DNA of 64,000 nt, taken from NCBI GenBank assembly GCA_951640165.1, contig OX621234.1, positions 24,928,549-24,992,548 of the forward strand. The letters are read 5' to 3'. Positions 1-12,249 of the stretch are shown piece by piece. The first letter of the stretch is position 1. The number at the start of each line of letters is the position of its first letter. Origin of the DNA: Pseudoips prasinana (Eukaryota; Arthropoda; Insecta; Lepidoptera; Nolidae). The notes below the pieces were generated by a model that did no database searches, had not been told where the DNA came from, and was given only the letters and a program-made list of their open reading frames with translations. Both the position numbers and the translations under genes were made by a program.

Positions 1-159
1 AAATTTCAGTCGCAGAACTGATAGCTATGCTGCTTCTCAACCTTGCACTACTTTTAAATATATTCTGTATCAAATTGAGTCACGAAAAATGAACGATACT
101 TTGACAACGTTCAAATTTTAACATGAGACATCTTTGTAAAATCGTAGGCCGCGATAAAC

Positions 160-495
160 GAGTGTACTACGGGAGCTCAACAAATGGATGGAGTTATAGT
201 TCGAATACACGCTAGTGCGACACACTGAAGATCGACATCTTGTAAAAAGCGATTGGCTTTCTGGCACTTCGCCGGCCGCTCGGGGACGTTCGCTTCACTC
301 GCTCGGCTCGTGCGTTGTTTAGTCATGTTCTAACCTAACCGAACCGAACCAAACCTAAACCTATTGATGTTTTAGCGAGATGTCGATCTTCAGTGTGTCG
401 CATAAGCGTGCATTCGAACTATGGTGAGTCGCAGAACAGTTTTGTCGCATAAGCGTTAATCGCACATCCATTTGTCGCGCTCACATAGTACACTT
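160..495. mobile_element. Fold-back DNA element with ~90-bp TIRs and 9-bp duplication
   Basis: The left end gagtgtacta and right end tagtacactt are inverted, and the arms continue through caaatggatg and then cgacacactgaagatcgaca (217-240 region against 370-400). The direct repeat gcgataaac flanks it at 151-159 and 496-504. The central part is G+C-rich (ggccgctcggggacgttcgc) followed by an aaccgaacc-like run. A 9-bp duplication with long TIRs fits the Mutator superfamily, but no transposase is present, so the superfamily is inference. Confidence 0.72.
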
Positions 496-639
496 GCGAT
501 AAACACACTAACTTTCACCTTTTTTATTCATTAATAATTTAAAATCAATATAATATGTTTTATTTTGTTACCTACTATCTCTCTCTATAATCCGATGTTG
601 TTTACAATGCCTAAAACGGTCATGCAGTATGACTATCCG

Positions 640-720
640 CGTGGTGCAGTGGTTAAAATAGTCACGGTTTTACGGATTGATCCTATCCTATTAGTGTGAC
701 CCATTTATAGTTTTTGATTA
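640..720 (+). mobile_element. Degenerate SINE, probably family S2
   Basis: cgcgtggtgcagtggttaaa resembles the S2 tRNA head and tgtgacccatttatagtttt resembles its body; the B-box is mutated. Confidence 0.4.
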
Positions 721-873
721 ATTTTCTATTCCGGGTAAGGTAAAACAAAAATTTATACAACAGCCATCAATAATTACTTTATAGTTATAAACAATATCAG
801 TAATAAGTACCAGCTCTAATCTATTCAGAATGACATTGACCAGCTGGGAAAATGTTTAATCACAGTGGTTGTA

Positions 874-1008
874 CAGACGCCAACACATTCAGCTACCCCA
901 ATCTGTCAAATTTCTTTTCTAGATTTTCAACTTTATCATATAAGCATAAGGTTCACTTTTACTTGGGAAAATTTGACAGATTGGGATAGCTTGATGTGCT
1001 GGCGTCTG
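874..1008 (-). mobile_element. Palindromic MITE, family P, copy 1
   Basis: Arms begin cagacgcca and end tggcgtctg with about 40 bp of inverted similarity, flanked by TA on both sides (872-873, 1009-1010). It has a short asymmetric centre with aagcataaggttcac, which lies in opposite orientation to the other copies. TA duplication suggests mobilisation by a Tc1/mariner-type transposase. Confidence 0.8.
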
Positions 1009-4000
1009 TACATTAGGTGCAGGACTCTCTAAGAAACAACATTTAAACGAGTGAATTTTGAAGCTACCTCTTATTAAATTCACGAATTTAAAGGGATCTT
1101 TCTTCCAACGTTCTAATACTTGTGGGTAAAAACGGAAACAATCATATTGATATAATATTGCATGGGGCCCTGTCTATGGTTAAGTAACCACCTTGAGGAT
1201 ATCCGCAAGGTGGTGTAAATGTTAGACTATGCTCGTTCACTAGCCACGTCAAGTATACTGGGTCAAATCAAATTAGTGCATGAAACTGTACGTAATGCAG
1301 GAATTCGGTATTTAGTTTACATAAAAATACTTCAAATCCCCGCCTTCAAATTGTTAAAGATCTTAAAACCGCTATTTGAGATACATTGTAATAAATGAAT
1401 ATTATTTTTTGACTTGTGAACTATTTATGCATAATGACTGTTTGATAGTAAAGTAGTTTGAAATTACTATTCACAGCTATTTTATCTTATGACTTCTGAC
1501 ATTACCATTTTGTTATATCGAAAGTGACCATACAATTCAATAAAATCTTGGTCGATCTGCAAATATGTATATCCTTCTCTTAATAATTACGTTATTTGTT
1601 AGTAGGGCTTCTTTATAATTATTTAAGTACGAGATCCTACAATAAAATATCAAATTTTGATTGATTTTATTTAAATTTGCTCATAGGTATGTAAACCTTT
1701 ATCACTTAGTAATATTATGTATGTGCTGTCGGTGTAGGATTTCTGTAATTAATATAATATTATATAATTACTTGCCAAACGAACTGGTTCTTAGGATATT
1801 TTGAACACAAAAGAACTAGCACAGTCAAATGTATCATTGAATATGTCTTTACAAATATTAAAGGTCATAAGTTTAAGACTGTCTTGTACATTACATTATA
1901 TTTCCTAACACCAATTTCTCATTTTTACGACGCTTAGGATTTATATAGAGTTTCAAAAAATTGTTCGTAAAATAATTTTATGCTACACAATGCATAAGCC
2001 AGCCCGGAGTATAAAGAAGAGTTTAATTCCCGCTATCCACGAAATTTGTTGTTCGGAGACGTATGTATAAAATTCAAATTATTCTGAAATTAATGTATCA
2101 GGCCTTCCTTACCAATAAGAGAAGCCGAATAATGCGACTCAATCCATCTTGAGTCTGTCACAGCGGCTATGCTAGAGTTTTTAAATTTAGAATAGTCGAG
2201 CAGTACTACGAGTAAAATCGTTATTAATATCAAATACTTAACTAAATTATAAATAAAATTAGTTGAAGATTTTAAGTTTAAAATAGTTATAAATAATAAT
2301 AATTTGGTTCTAATACAATCTTATTGTAAATCGAAGATTTTAGAAATTTTCAAAGTACGCGTAGGTATTAGTTCAAATTTGGAAATCATAAATAAAGAGA
2401 TCATTAACAGATTTGATAACATCTTTCATTTATTTTTCAATTCGATTATAAAATCTACAGATCCGTATTCATATGCGCCATTTTAACTAATCCCCCCATA
2501 AGAATTCAGCCGTGCGTCGAATTCACTCTTAACGTCATCAAACAACCAATACGAGGAGAAAACTAGAGCAAAGCAATATTTTCACTATAAAACAATCATT
2601 TCCGTTATAACACCCACAGATAAGTAGAAACTAAACACTTAACATGTATCTAGAAGAATCAATTGCGTATGTGCATTCGAATAATACGTGTAAAAATAAT
2701 GTTACAGCGATTGCCCTAAAAAAAGTTGTTTGCACTCATGACCGTGTTATGTGGTGTTACTTTGAATTCGGAACACGAGTCAAACATTTCTGCCGAGATG
2801 CGTTCACTCTCATTATCGTCATTTTGTGTTTGTCGTTTACCTTTGCGATTAACTGGGATTATTCACAACTAAATGTACTTAGACTTAAGTGAAAACGATG
2901 ACACTTTAAATTGGTATGTCTTTTCAATGGAATACTTGTCTTATGATTCAATTTAAAAAGATAAAAATTTACTTCATAATTTTTCCTACGACGTCGTCCA
3001 CTTTTTATTTTGGTAAAGAACATTATGTAATAGTTACTACTAGCACTTCCCAATGGTCATACATACAGGGCATATCATCAGGTCAGACCAGACAAACTGG
3101 TAGCAGATTGGGCTCAACGCTACTTCTGGCAGTCCGATCTCCTACCAATGCACAAACAGCCCCTTACTATCTCCACGGTGTGAGTCTTCTCTGTCTGAAA
3201 TCAAGTCCGGACGGCATCCCTGCGGTGGTACTAAGTCACACGGCCCTGAGTTCACCGTGGTTTTAACACGCCTTTCACCGCTTATACCGCTAAAAGGGTT
3301 CCATTTTCGTGGTAGGTAGTCAACGTCACCCTTTTTAGAAATAGGAGGGACCCTATTCCCAAAAAGGGTAACACTGCCGGGAAATACTTTGAGGAACTGT
3401 TTGACCTAGTACCATCGTCCCTTTCTATCATGAACCAGTAGAGTTCGCCCGTACCACCTGGAAGCAATTTCGCCAAGCACGGTTCACTTTGAACGTTCAT
3501 TCAGGTTCTAGAATGAATGACCTGCTGCGGTCATATCCTCTCTCAGATCATAAATTATTTATTGAAAAGTTCTAAGTATTGTATTTCAAAGATATATTCA
3601 ACGTGTTAGAAACATACTTAATAATTTTAAAATTCATCCAATTTGTAAATTTCTTTGCGCATTATACAAAATTCATTGAAGAATAATGTAACTTCCCATG
3701 TTTCCAAACATAATTGACAACATTTCATATTTTTAACTGGCATGTATTATTGCGTTATTTAAAAGTAAATCCAAAACTAGGGCACCCATATCTTTCCTAT
3801 TTGCGAAATTATGAACTTTTCATTCATAATTTCAACTTTGAAATTCGATGTATTCTAAAAAGACGTAAGCGGCAAATGACGTCATACATACGGTGGAATA
3901 GCCATCGATCTTTGCTTTGATGTAACCCGTCAAAAAAAATCACTGTCTTGTCAAACTCGTTGGCGCCTAAACTTGATTACGTTTGTTTAATGTTTTCAAT

Positions 4001-4429
4001 TTCAAATTAAATTAAAATCGTCAATATTAAATTCGTTTCCAGTGTTATTATCCTTATTATGTTTCATGAAGTCACCATGAAAGTTTCGAAATTTAAAACC
4101 GTGAGTGACAATTGACAATTTGACATGTCTTGTTTAACATTAATGTTTTCGTTTAAAACACTGGAATGCTTAGGCAAAGGAAACTACCTCGTCCGCCGTA
4201 TAAGTGACGTCATCACACCTTTTTTAGTTTTTTCCTTAGAAAAGAAGAAATAAAAAAATATATTTGAACTCAGGATACAAAAATAAAGAAATGGTATTTT
4301 TGTTTTAAGGTGGTGTCAGTTTTGAAATTTTGTCAATTACGGATATTATTTATGATTTTGAGAGTTTTTACGAAAATATATTTTTATGCTTTTATTGCTT
4401 TCTACATTTAACTCCATGGATACTATGAC

Positions 4430-4870
4430 TACAAGCCATTCTTTGAAACCTGATGTATGTATAGTCTAATAGTAATACATAAAACATATTAATATCGATA
4501 TTGCGTGTCAATCAGTACCACTTCGCTAATTTATGTCGGTCGGATATACATAAATATATAGTTGTCCTAACAAATCTATTGAGAAACCTGCTGTACCTAC
4601 AGTCGAGTAGAAGTAAAGAAATCATAACAAAAAAATAATATTAATATTGATTTTGCTTGTCCATCAGTACCACTTCGCTAGTTTATGTTGGTCGGATATA
4701 TATATTTATCCTAACCGATATATTGTGGAAGCTGATGCATAGTCGAATAGTAAAGAATTATAATTATTACAAAAAATATAAATATCGATATTGCGTATCG
4801 ATAAGTACCACTTGACTATTTATCTCGGTCGGACGAATATATTTGTTGGAACACATCTATTTTGATAGAA
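4430..4870. repeat. Tandem array of ~140-150-bp units, three copies
   Basis: The motif agtaccactt occurs at about 4514, 4666 and 4804, each time inside atat(t/c)gatattgcgt-like sequence before and a (gtcggtcgga) box after, with a gtcgagtag-like segment between. Divergence between units is roughly 20 percent by eye. Satellite-like. Confidence 0.7.
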
Positions 4871-5084
4871 TTCCCTAGAAAATACTAACGATAACTTTCC
4901 TAGGCTGTAGATGACGCAAAAACATGTCAGTGTGTCTTTGAGTATAAATTCGTAGTCAAAGCTCCACATGAAATTCACCCTATGACCTGCTAACCTTGTA
5001 TGGATATTGGAGGATATTACTGGGACCTATAATCCAGCTTTCTTAGTATACCTATGATCCCCAGCGGACGAAAAAACTAGCAAA

Positions 5085-5735
5085 TAAGCGGCCTAGTGCG
5101 AGTTGGACTCGGCCATGAAGAGTTCCGTAGCAGCACGTATTTGAGTAGATTGATTGAAAGGTAAATAGCGGTTAACGATTTATGAATGAAAAAACTACTT
5201 ACGAGATCTCGTTCAAACCAATTTTCGGTGGAAGTTTGTATGGTAATATACAGACGCCAGCACATGAAGCTACCCTAATCTGTCAAATTTCCCCAATTGA
5301 AAGTGAACCTTGTTGTTTTGTGATAATGTTGAAAATCTATAAAAGACATGACAGATTGGGGAAGTTGGATGTGCTGGCGTCTGTACATCATATATTATTT
5401 TTTAGTTTTATATTCTCTTATTTTAGAAGTTACAGGGGGGGGGGGGGGGCTCGCATTTCACCACTTCTATCCATAGATAAGGATTATGAAAAGAAATTTT
5501 GGGTTTCCGTTCTAAGCATGAGGAAGCCCCAAAATTTATTGGTTTTATTTCTATTTGTGTGTGAAAATCTTAATGCGATTCACAGAATACATCTTATAAG
5601 AACTATACGGTTGAAAACTTGATAAAATATTTTCAATAGTGGTAGTTTCGAAAAAAAGTGGCTATGAATGGCCGGACAGACCTGACGAATCCATCCATCC
5701 ATCCGTTTTTTGCCATTTGGGTACGGAACCCTAAA
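5085..5735 (-). repeat. Interspersed repeat, family C, carrying a nested MITE
   Basis: Ends with the motifs gtgcgagttggactcggcca (near 5097) and gggtacggaaccctaaaa (near 5716), which bound a well-known type of lepidopteran repeat. It is interrupted at 5251-5383 by MITE family P. It includes a 15-G run at 5435-5449 and three ATCC repeats near 5690. Confidence 0.6.
5251..5383 (+). mobile_element. Palindromic MITE, family P, copy 2
   Basis: Starts cagacgccagcacatgaagc, ends gatgtgctggcgtctg, flanked by TA. It is nested inside the longer repeat at 5085-5735, which reads continuously on both sides. Confidence 0.8.
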
Positions 5736-6104
5736 ATCGTGTGGTAGATTTTGGGGACTGCCGATAGAAGAAAAAAATATTCTTTACACTTCTAATCTAA
5801 ATAATCTATAATAGTTCACACATCACATCTCGATAATGTACTATTTGTATGTATATAATGTTTATTAATCACGCACGGGGGTATACATATCTATGCACAA
5901 TATACACAGTAAAATATAGCTAATGGCAAACTTTTGTTAACTTGTCGTTTATGGCCCATTTAATGAACCGTACTAAAATAAATAAAAAATCTATATATAT
6001 AAAAGAAAGTCGTGTTAGTTACACCACTTATAACTCAAGAACGGGTGGAGCAATTTCAATTATTTTTGTGTTTTTGGATGTATCTTCGTCAGGAATAGGA
6101 TACA

Positions 6105-7157
6105 GGATAATACTACTCTGTCAAGAAAGTACCGGGAAAAGATGAATAATATACAAAATGTTTCAAATTCATTTCATTCAAATTTATTTTATGACTTTCA
6201 AAGTATGCTGTTCAGAAACGATACACTTACGCCAACGAATAATCCATTCATCAAAACAATTTTTAAACGCTGCTTTCGTAATTGAGTTCAGTTCTCGCCG
6301 CGAATTCTCCTTTATGTCTTCTACCGATTGAAAACGGGTACCACGAAGTGGTAATTTGAGTTTAGGAAAAAGAAAGAAGTTAGCTGGAGCCATATCTGGT
6401 GAATATGGTGGTTGCTGGAAGGTATTTGTTGAGTGTTTGGTCAAAAATTCGTTCACAATGATGGCCTTGTGCGAAGGCGCATTATCGTGGTGCAAAATCC
6501 ACGAATTTTCTTTCCACAAATCTGACCTTTTTCGTCGAATTTGCTTTCTTGAACGCCGCATAACGCTCAAATAATATTCTTTATTTACCGTTCGACCTTC
6601 CGGTAAGAATTCAGAGTGCACAACACCGGGATAGTCAAAGAAAACAGTCAACATGACTTTGACTTTTGATCGACTTTGGCGTGGTTTTTTCGGTTTCGGT
6701 TCAGTCGGAAGGCGCCACTCCGAAGCTTGTTGACTAGTTTGCATGTCAAACTCGTAAACCCACGTCTCGTAACCAGTAACAATGCGTTTCATGAATGTTG
6801 GGTCGGAATTGACTCGTTCTACCATGTCCTCACGACTTTCATGCGATTGAGTTTTTGGAGAAAATTCAGATCTTTTGGGACTAGCCGAGAGGCAACATGT
6901 TTCATACCCAAATGATGAGGTAAAATGGTACGAATCGACTCGTGAGATACAGAAAGTTCGGCGGCTTTCTCTCTCAGAGTTGAATGAGGTTTTTCAGTCA
7001 CTATTTCCTTCACTTTTGCGATGTTAACTTCAGTTGCAGACGTTAATGGCCTACCAGAGCGAGGCAAATCTTTTATCACATCTCGACCGCCTTTGAACGC
7101 TTTGAACCACTCATAAGCACGAGTTTTTGATAAAGTCGATTCACCGTAAGCCTTCTG
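6105..7157 (-). mobile_element. Degenerate mariner element (5'-truncated)
   Basis: A mariner transposase relic reads on the - strand from about 7157 to 6184. Beyond its end, cccggtactttcttgacaga (reading on the - strand, near 6115-6145) probably represents the 3' terminal region. No matching inverted repeat is found upstream, and homology to the transposase N-terminus begins abruptly at KAYGESTLSKTRAYEWF, so the 5' end is missing. Confidence 0.8.
6184..7157 (-). pseudogene. Mariner transposase, frameshifted and catalytically dead
   Basis: Two overlapping frames make one protein. The 7157-6819 part has KAYGESTLSKTRAYEWFKAF, GRDVIKDLPRSGRPLTSA and the helix-turn-helix region up to LNRMKVVRT. 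The 6825-6184 part continues with ERVNSDPTFMKRIVTGYETW. One frameshift lies near 6825. The D,D34D triad is damaged at two sites: VTGDETW is VTGYETW (Tyr codon at 6771-6769), and the third Asp, normally in APADFFLF, is Asn in APANFFLFPKLK. Only the Asp of HHDNAPSH remains. The C-terminus ends CIVSEQHTLKVIK. The many differences from a working copy point to an old insertion. Confidence 0.92.
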
Positions 7158-7369
7158 TAATATAAAATAATGAAATCCGTATACAACACCATTCCAGATA
7201 CAGACGGTTTAGACAACCGGACCGATTTTGGTTATTTTTATAGCGTTTCAGTGCGAGCGGGACCCCGAATAATTTTACAGTAGATTTACAATAAACCGAC
7301 TAAGTGGCAATGCGATCTGATTCCCAGTTATATTTCTATTTGTGTGAAATTTCTATATGTGTATAATTC

Positions 7370-7622
7370 TATTTGTCTATACTCATATTATAAAGAGGTA
7401 AAGTTTGTGATTTTGTGACGTTGTAAGGGGTAATCTCTGAATCTACTGAACCGATTTTAAATATAATTTCACCAATAGAAAGCTACGTTATTGTTAAGTT
7501 TAATAGGCTATGAAAAAAAATATCCCGAACGTTCAAAGTTTTAAGTATTACGCGGGACAAACGGGCAGGGACAAAAATATTTATAACGCGGAACGAAATC
7601 CGCGGGCACTGCTAGTATTGGA
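7370..7622 (-). repeat. Repeat related to family L (minus)
   Basis: On the - strand it begins actagcagtgcccgcggatt and ends near the cctctttataatatgagtat part, the same layout as the short family L subtype. A 66-codon open frame inside it is not gene-like. Confidence 0.45.
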
Positions 7623-8491
7623 TAAACCAGCAAACTGCATCAGCAATTATGATTATGATTCTTCAATCGATATAGAAAAACTGGTCCATCAATTGGGTCA
7701 TAAACCATAAACGGTAAGTTATACAATAATGTTTATGTAATAAAAAAAGCGAAATTTTATTCTCTAAAACAATAATAATAACTTTTGCCCTAAAGTGTAT
7801 AGTTTCCGAAATATCGGTCGAAAACTTTTTTCCAAGATGGCGCGTGAAGTTCCACCTGGATCTGTCAGAATTTTGTGATTTTAAGCTCAGTAAGAGACCC
7901 TTACTTAGCCTTATAAAAAAAGTGGATCGGAAATTGACCTAAAAATACGGCAATTTTTACTGGACTATAAACATTCGGTGACCATAACGCGAGTTCCATG
8001 GTTTTTTACTCACCCAAAAATTGTCATGCAACTAAACAAGTGTTCATCAAGTATTCAAAAATAGTGGCAATTTTAAATATTGTACTGTACTGTAGTACTC
8101 ATTATTATGCAGAAGTTGAGAGCGGGCGCTGAATTAATTACGTCGCTAGCAATATAGTTTGAAAGTTGTATGGAAATAAACAAATTCTGAATTTATGCGC
8201 GGAAATTAAAACACATATTGTTTGTTGACATTTAAGATTCTTAGTTATCTTGTTTGAGTGGGAAAATTGAACTTGGCTGCATGTTTTGATGAAAATGTTA
8301 ATAAGATTTTTACGCGTGAATTAAATAAGCGACTAATTTAGACTCTCGACCCCATTACTGAATGAATTCAAACTACACATTTCTAAATTAATCATTGAAC
8401 ATTGAAGTTTCTTAGTTAAAATCATCCATACAGTATTCGTGTTTAGCTTTTACGCATTACGAGTTATGTAACTTGGATATTTATATAAAGT
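7623..8491. other. No gene seen
   Basis: A+T-rich intergenic or intronic DNA, no open frame above 60 codons with coding character. The same holds for 5736-6104, 9420-9889 and 10561-11024. Confidence 0.6.
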
Positions 8492-8822
8492 AACTAGCTG
8501 TGCCCCGCGGTTTTACCCGCGTTAAACTTTATAAATTGTCACACCTCCTCCCCCGTAGGATATAGGAGAGAGCGTGATAATATGTAGCCTATATGTTGAC
8601 CCGACCTCTAAGTAATATTCATGCATAATTTGAAGTATATCCATGCAGTACTTTTTGAGATTAGCCCGGACATACAAACAGACAAACAGACACACAGATA
8701 AAAATTCTAAAAACTATAGTTTTGACTTCGATGTCGAATGTAGATCACGCCCCAAGTATCCTTTTTAAAATATATTCAATGTACAGTTTTGTCTTCCCTA
8801 CGATTTTATTATATGTATAGAA
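8492..8822 (+). repeat. LINE-tail type repeat, family L, longest copy
   Basis: Starts actagctgtgccccgcggtt, ttacccgcgttaaacttta, then ttgacccgacctctaagtaa, tagcccggacatacaaacag and ends ttttattatatgtatag. Copies recur at 27712, 53997 and, in shorter form, 11025, 32749 and 33142. Confidence 0.7.
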
Positions 8823-8889
8823 GATAGTAAAAAGGAACGCTTAAATTGCGACTCCGTCCGTCCGTATATTATAGCCGTTTATTTCAGAA

Positions 8890-9150
8890 AGTTCTCAAGC
8901 CTCCTTAATAGCTGTAAAATGTCCACTGCTGGACAGAAGCCTCCCCCAAGAATCACCTTGGGGGGCCATGCCATAATCGCCACGCTTGGCAGACTGGTTG
9001 GCAATCGCAGTAAGACGGTCATAGTACACAGAGAGATGCTGCGGCCCGTCCTCTGTTAGATATTCCCTCGGATCGACTTCTGCGTCCCCCACGGGATGAG
9101 AAGGGGTGTTGATATTCTGATAGTCACCGCATTCACTACACAGCATACAC
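8890..9150 (-). repeat. Short interspersed repeat, family D (minus)
   Basis: On the - strand: cccgtgggggacgcagaagt, cgagggaatatctaacagag, gattgccaaccagtctgcca and an end ctgtccagcagtggacattt. The 83-codon open frame across it is incidental. Confidence 0.7.
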
Positions 9151-9297
9151 CATAAAAAGCATTATTATTGAAAATATATGAAATAAAGGTGTTTTTTTTG
9201 TCAAAATTTTATATGAATTCTGGGAATACTTGTGAAAATGATGTCTCCGAAATAAGTTTATACATACTATCTGAATAAGAGAAAATATGTAAAGTGT

Positions 9298-9368
9298 GCC
9301 TCGAAGAGCACGTAACGCCGTAAGTCACGCCGTCCACAGGACTTACGGCGTTACGTGCTCTTCGAGGC
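9298..9368. repeat. Perfect 29-bp inverted repeat made of SINE S5 sequence
   Basis: Arms 9298-9326 and 9340-9368 are exact reverse complements (gcctcgaagagcacgtaacg and on), with a 13-nt loop. The right side continues into an S5 body fragment to about 9415, so an inverted duplication inside a SINE fragment formed the hairpin. Confidence 0.85.
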
Positions 9369-9889
9369 TTCGAATGCTCTTGACCTCTTTCCAGTCGTGT
9401 CGCCTAGGCCGAAAAACTACCTGGAGCACATTATCTCAAGTAAAATTCACAGTTTATGAGAAATCAGAAAGAAAATGTATGGTGCGGTCTATTGTAGTAG
9501 ATGAATAATATAATAAGTAAAATATATGTTCAGGGAAGGTTTATGGTTACAGAAAATCCGGTGATACTGTCCGGGATATTCGCCGTTAGCGAATCATATT
9601 GATTTGCGCTGGACGTGTCGTCATCATATAACATTGCTAAATGCGTCGTCGATGCGCACATGCACATTTAAATATACCTATCGCTGGCTCAATATTCTAA
9701 ACTATTCCAAGCACTTAAATATTTAAATTCGCAACGGTTCCATTTCCACCTGAATTTTCAACTAAGTTGCATCGCTTATACATTACGGAAAATTGAATAA
9801 ATTCTTCGCGTATTAATCGCGTCTCGAAGCCGAGTGTAGCTATTGAACTCATAAATCTAACAATAACAATAATAATAATTAATCAGCCC

Positions 9890-10210
9890 GTCTCAATGGA
9901 GACTAGCCATTTGCGCGGGACATATTATAGTGCACAAGTGTCTGCGCAAACACAGGGGCACTTTCTATTCCATTACTCTCATCATCTGATGGGACGACTA
10001 GCGACACTACCGGAAAGAGGTCAGGTACAGGACCTACGGCTGTACGTGCTCTCTGGGGCACTGGGGTGTAATACCACCAACTCCCAGTGACTCCCCTGAT
10101 ACTGAGAAATTTTCTTAACGGAAAAATCCCAAAATCACTTTTTGCCCGACCCGGGATTTTAACTCAGGACCTCATTATCTGCGCTACCGCTAGACCAACG
10201 AGATAGGAAG
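9890..10210 (-). mobile_element. tRNA-derived SINE, family S5
   Basis: On the - strand: atctcgttggtctagcggta (A-box), a B-box-like gagttaaaatcccgggtcgg, then a long body through acgtacagccgtaggtcctg, gatgagagtaatggaataga and tagtgcacttgtgcact-like sequence to ggctagtctccattgagac. About 320 bp. Confidence 0.72.
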
Positions 10211-10379
10211 ATGATAATTGGCATAATGTCGAATTGGGACGACATCATGTATCATATAAAATTGTCAAACATAGCAATGTTCTAAATTGATGGATGGGTA
10301 AAAATAGAGAAAGTAAACTATATTCACTCTTAGCTCATTAATTATGATTCCCTAGTAAGACTGGAAGTACATTCTGAAT

Positions 10380-10560
10380 TTCGTGGTCTTGATTTAGTGG
10401 TGACTGCCTATCTCATACCGTGGGTGGAAATCGAGCCGAGGGAATATTGAGCAGAGGATGGGCAGCAGTTTCCTTCTGAGTAGGTACTATGTAGGTACTA
10501 TGATGTAGGTACTATACTATGATTATGGCATATCGCCCCGAGAAGATTTCACACAAAAGA
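10380..10560 (+). repeat. Repeat family D, diverged copy with short tandem run
   Basis: Shares gagggaatattgagcagagg and the next segment; contains three direct copies of gtaggtactat (10484-10520). Confidence 0.5.
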
Positions 10561-11024
10561 TTTACTTTCCATACAAGACTTACGATCAGGTGATGCGTTT
10601 AATACCAAACATATTTTTTTGATGTCGCAAACTCGTTTTCTATAATTAGTTTAGTATCATAGATAGATAGCGCTCTTTAAGTTGCGACCACTTTTACATT
10701 ACACGTTGTATAAGATAAAGGAAGTTGTGTAAAGCTGCCTTGTAAACATATACGTACAAATATATGAAAAGCAAAAGCTCGTAAAAAGAAAAGTAGTTGA
10801 TGGTTGAATTGCGTATAAAAGGGAGAGTTTCATGCCATATAACCGAACTAAAAGTTTAGAAATGTATTTTTACAACAATATTTGAACAGCCGTACATCCC
10901 TCGCTTGTTTCCTCTCTAAGTCACTATGTCCTCTTGCATATATTTAATTTCACTCCCATTTTACCCTTTAGCACCAGTGTTTAAAGGGGAAACCTCGCTT
11001 CTTAAGCCTTTTTGTAATTCAATT

Positions 11025-11208
11025 ATACTAGCTGTGTGTTTTACCCGCATTAAACTATAGAAATTATAGCCTATGTGTTAATCCAGGGTGTCAGGTAAAC
11101 CCATACCAAATTTTATTAAGATCGCTCCAGCCGTTTAGACGTGAAGAAGTAACAAACATACACACTCACACAATCACAAACTTTCGCCTTTATAATATTA
11201 GTAGGGTA
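11025..11208 (+). repeat. Repeat family L, short subtype
   Basis: actagctgtgtgttttaccc, agcctatgtgttaatccagg, and an end ttcgcctttataatattagt. A different 3' half from the 8.5-kb copy. Confidence 0.62.
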
Positions 11209-11722
11209 GGCCAGACTGCGAAGTATAACTAACTTCTTCTGGTTTCACAGCATAAGCGTAACAATTTTGACCTAATGAAATATTCTAATTCCTACCTAAT
11301 TAGAATGTGACATAACTTAGCGATCATTTGGCCTGGTGTAGATATCTTCTTCTTATCATGTACCGTGATAATCCACTGAATTGAAATATCACAGCTTATT
11401 GATTTACTAACAAGCGGATGTAACAATACAGGATAATTTGATTGTGAATTCAAATGCATATTCAACCTCACGTAAGTACTTAAATATGACGATCGTGTTA
11501 AGTTTTTTATGTTTTATTTAAATCAATCGTATTACAGGACCGTCCAATTACTAGTGCCATGATTAGTAGTATTATTAGTAGTATGAATTTTGCTTACTAC
11601 TTATCATGTAATGAATTATTTAAATTACCCGACGGCCTGTCAACAGTCTACGTCTCGTGAACTTGTGACACGTAGGTACTTAGGTACACGCACACGTAGG
11701 TTTTCAGATGCGCAGGCATGTA

Positions 11723-12249
11723 AAATGTAAATTACTCTGTATATTTATTGAGAAGTTATTTTTCTTTAAGATAGAATAAAGTGTCAAAAGCATGTATTTA
11801 GTAATAACAACATGTAGAAAGTTTCGTATAAACCAGACATTAAGAAGTAGACAATACCTAATTTTACCCTATCACGTGAATTTCCCCCGTAAACACGAAA
11901 AAGTTATCGTAGATACTACATATAAGGCCTTATCGTAGATACTACATATAAGGCTGATTTCAGAGTCGCCAAACGCGCGCACTTGTTAAATGTAAATTAC
12001 TCTGTATATTTATTGAGAAGTTATTTTTCTTTAAGATAGAATAAAGTGTCAAAAGCATGTATTTAGTAATAACAACATGTAGAAAGTTTCGTATAAACCA
12101 GACATTAAGAAGTAGACAATACCTAATTTTACCCTATCACGCCAATTTCCCCCGTAAACACGAAAAAGTTATCGTAGATACTACATATAAGGCCTTATCG
12201 TAGATACTACATATAAGGCTGATTTCAGAGTCGCCAAACGCGCGCGCTT
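11723..12249. repeat. 265-bp tandem duplication
   Basis: 11723-11987 and 11988-12249 are almost identical (a visible difference is cacgtgaattt against cacgccaattt). Each unit ends with two direct copies of a ~26-bp segment, ttatcgtagatactacatat, followed by the left end of the TIR element below. The near identity indicates a recent duplication. Confidence 0.88.

Larger units (their letters stand above)
505..4429. other. No gene seen (apart from repeats listed)
   Basis: A+T-rich, stops in all frames. Small frames at 2304-2486, 2644-2892 and 2916-3266 lack recognisable motifs. 3060-3540 is more G+C-rich and may be an unidentified repeat. A weak inverted pair (aatgacgtcatacatacggt near 3877, gccgtataagtgacgtcatc near 4195) suggests an old fold-back element. 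Confidence 0.5.

Noticed and set aside
2644..2892. 82-codon + frame with a hydrophobic stretch and a TATAAAA about 60 bp upstream
   Set aside because: No recognisable domain, no splice or polyadenylation support, composition like surrounding DNA.
2916..3266. 116-codon + frame
   Set aside because: No motif; lies in a G+C-richer patch that looks repeat-like; an opposite-strand frame is also open nearby.
7510..7710. 66-codon + frame
   Set aside because: Lies mostly in a family L related repeat read in the wrong direction.
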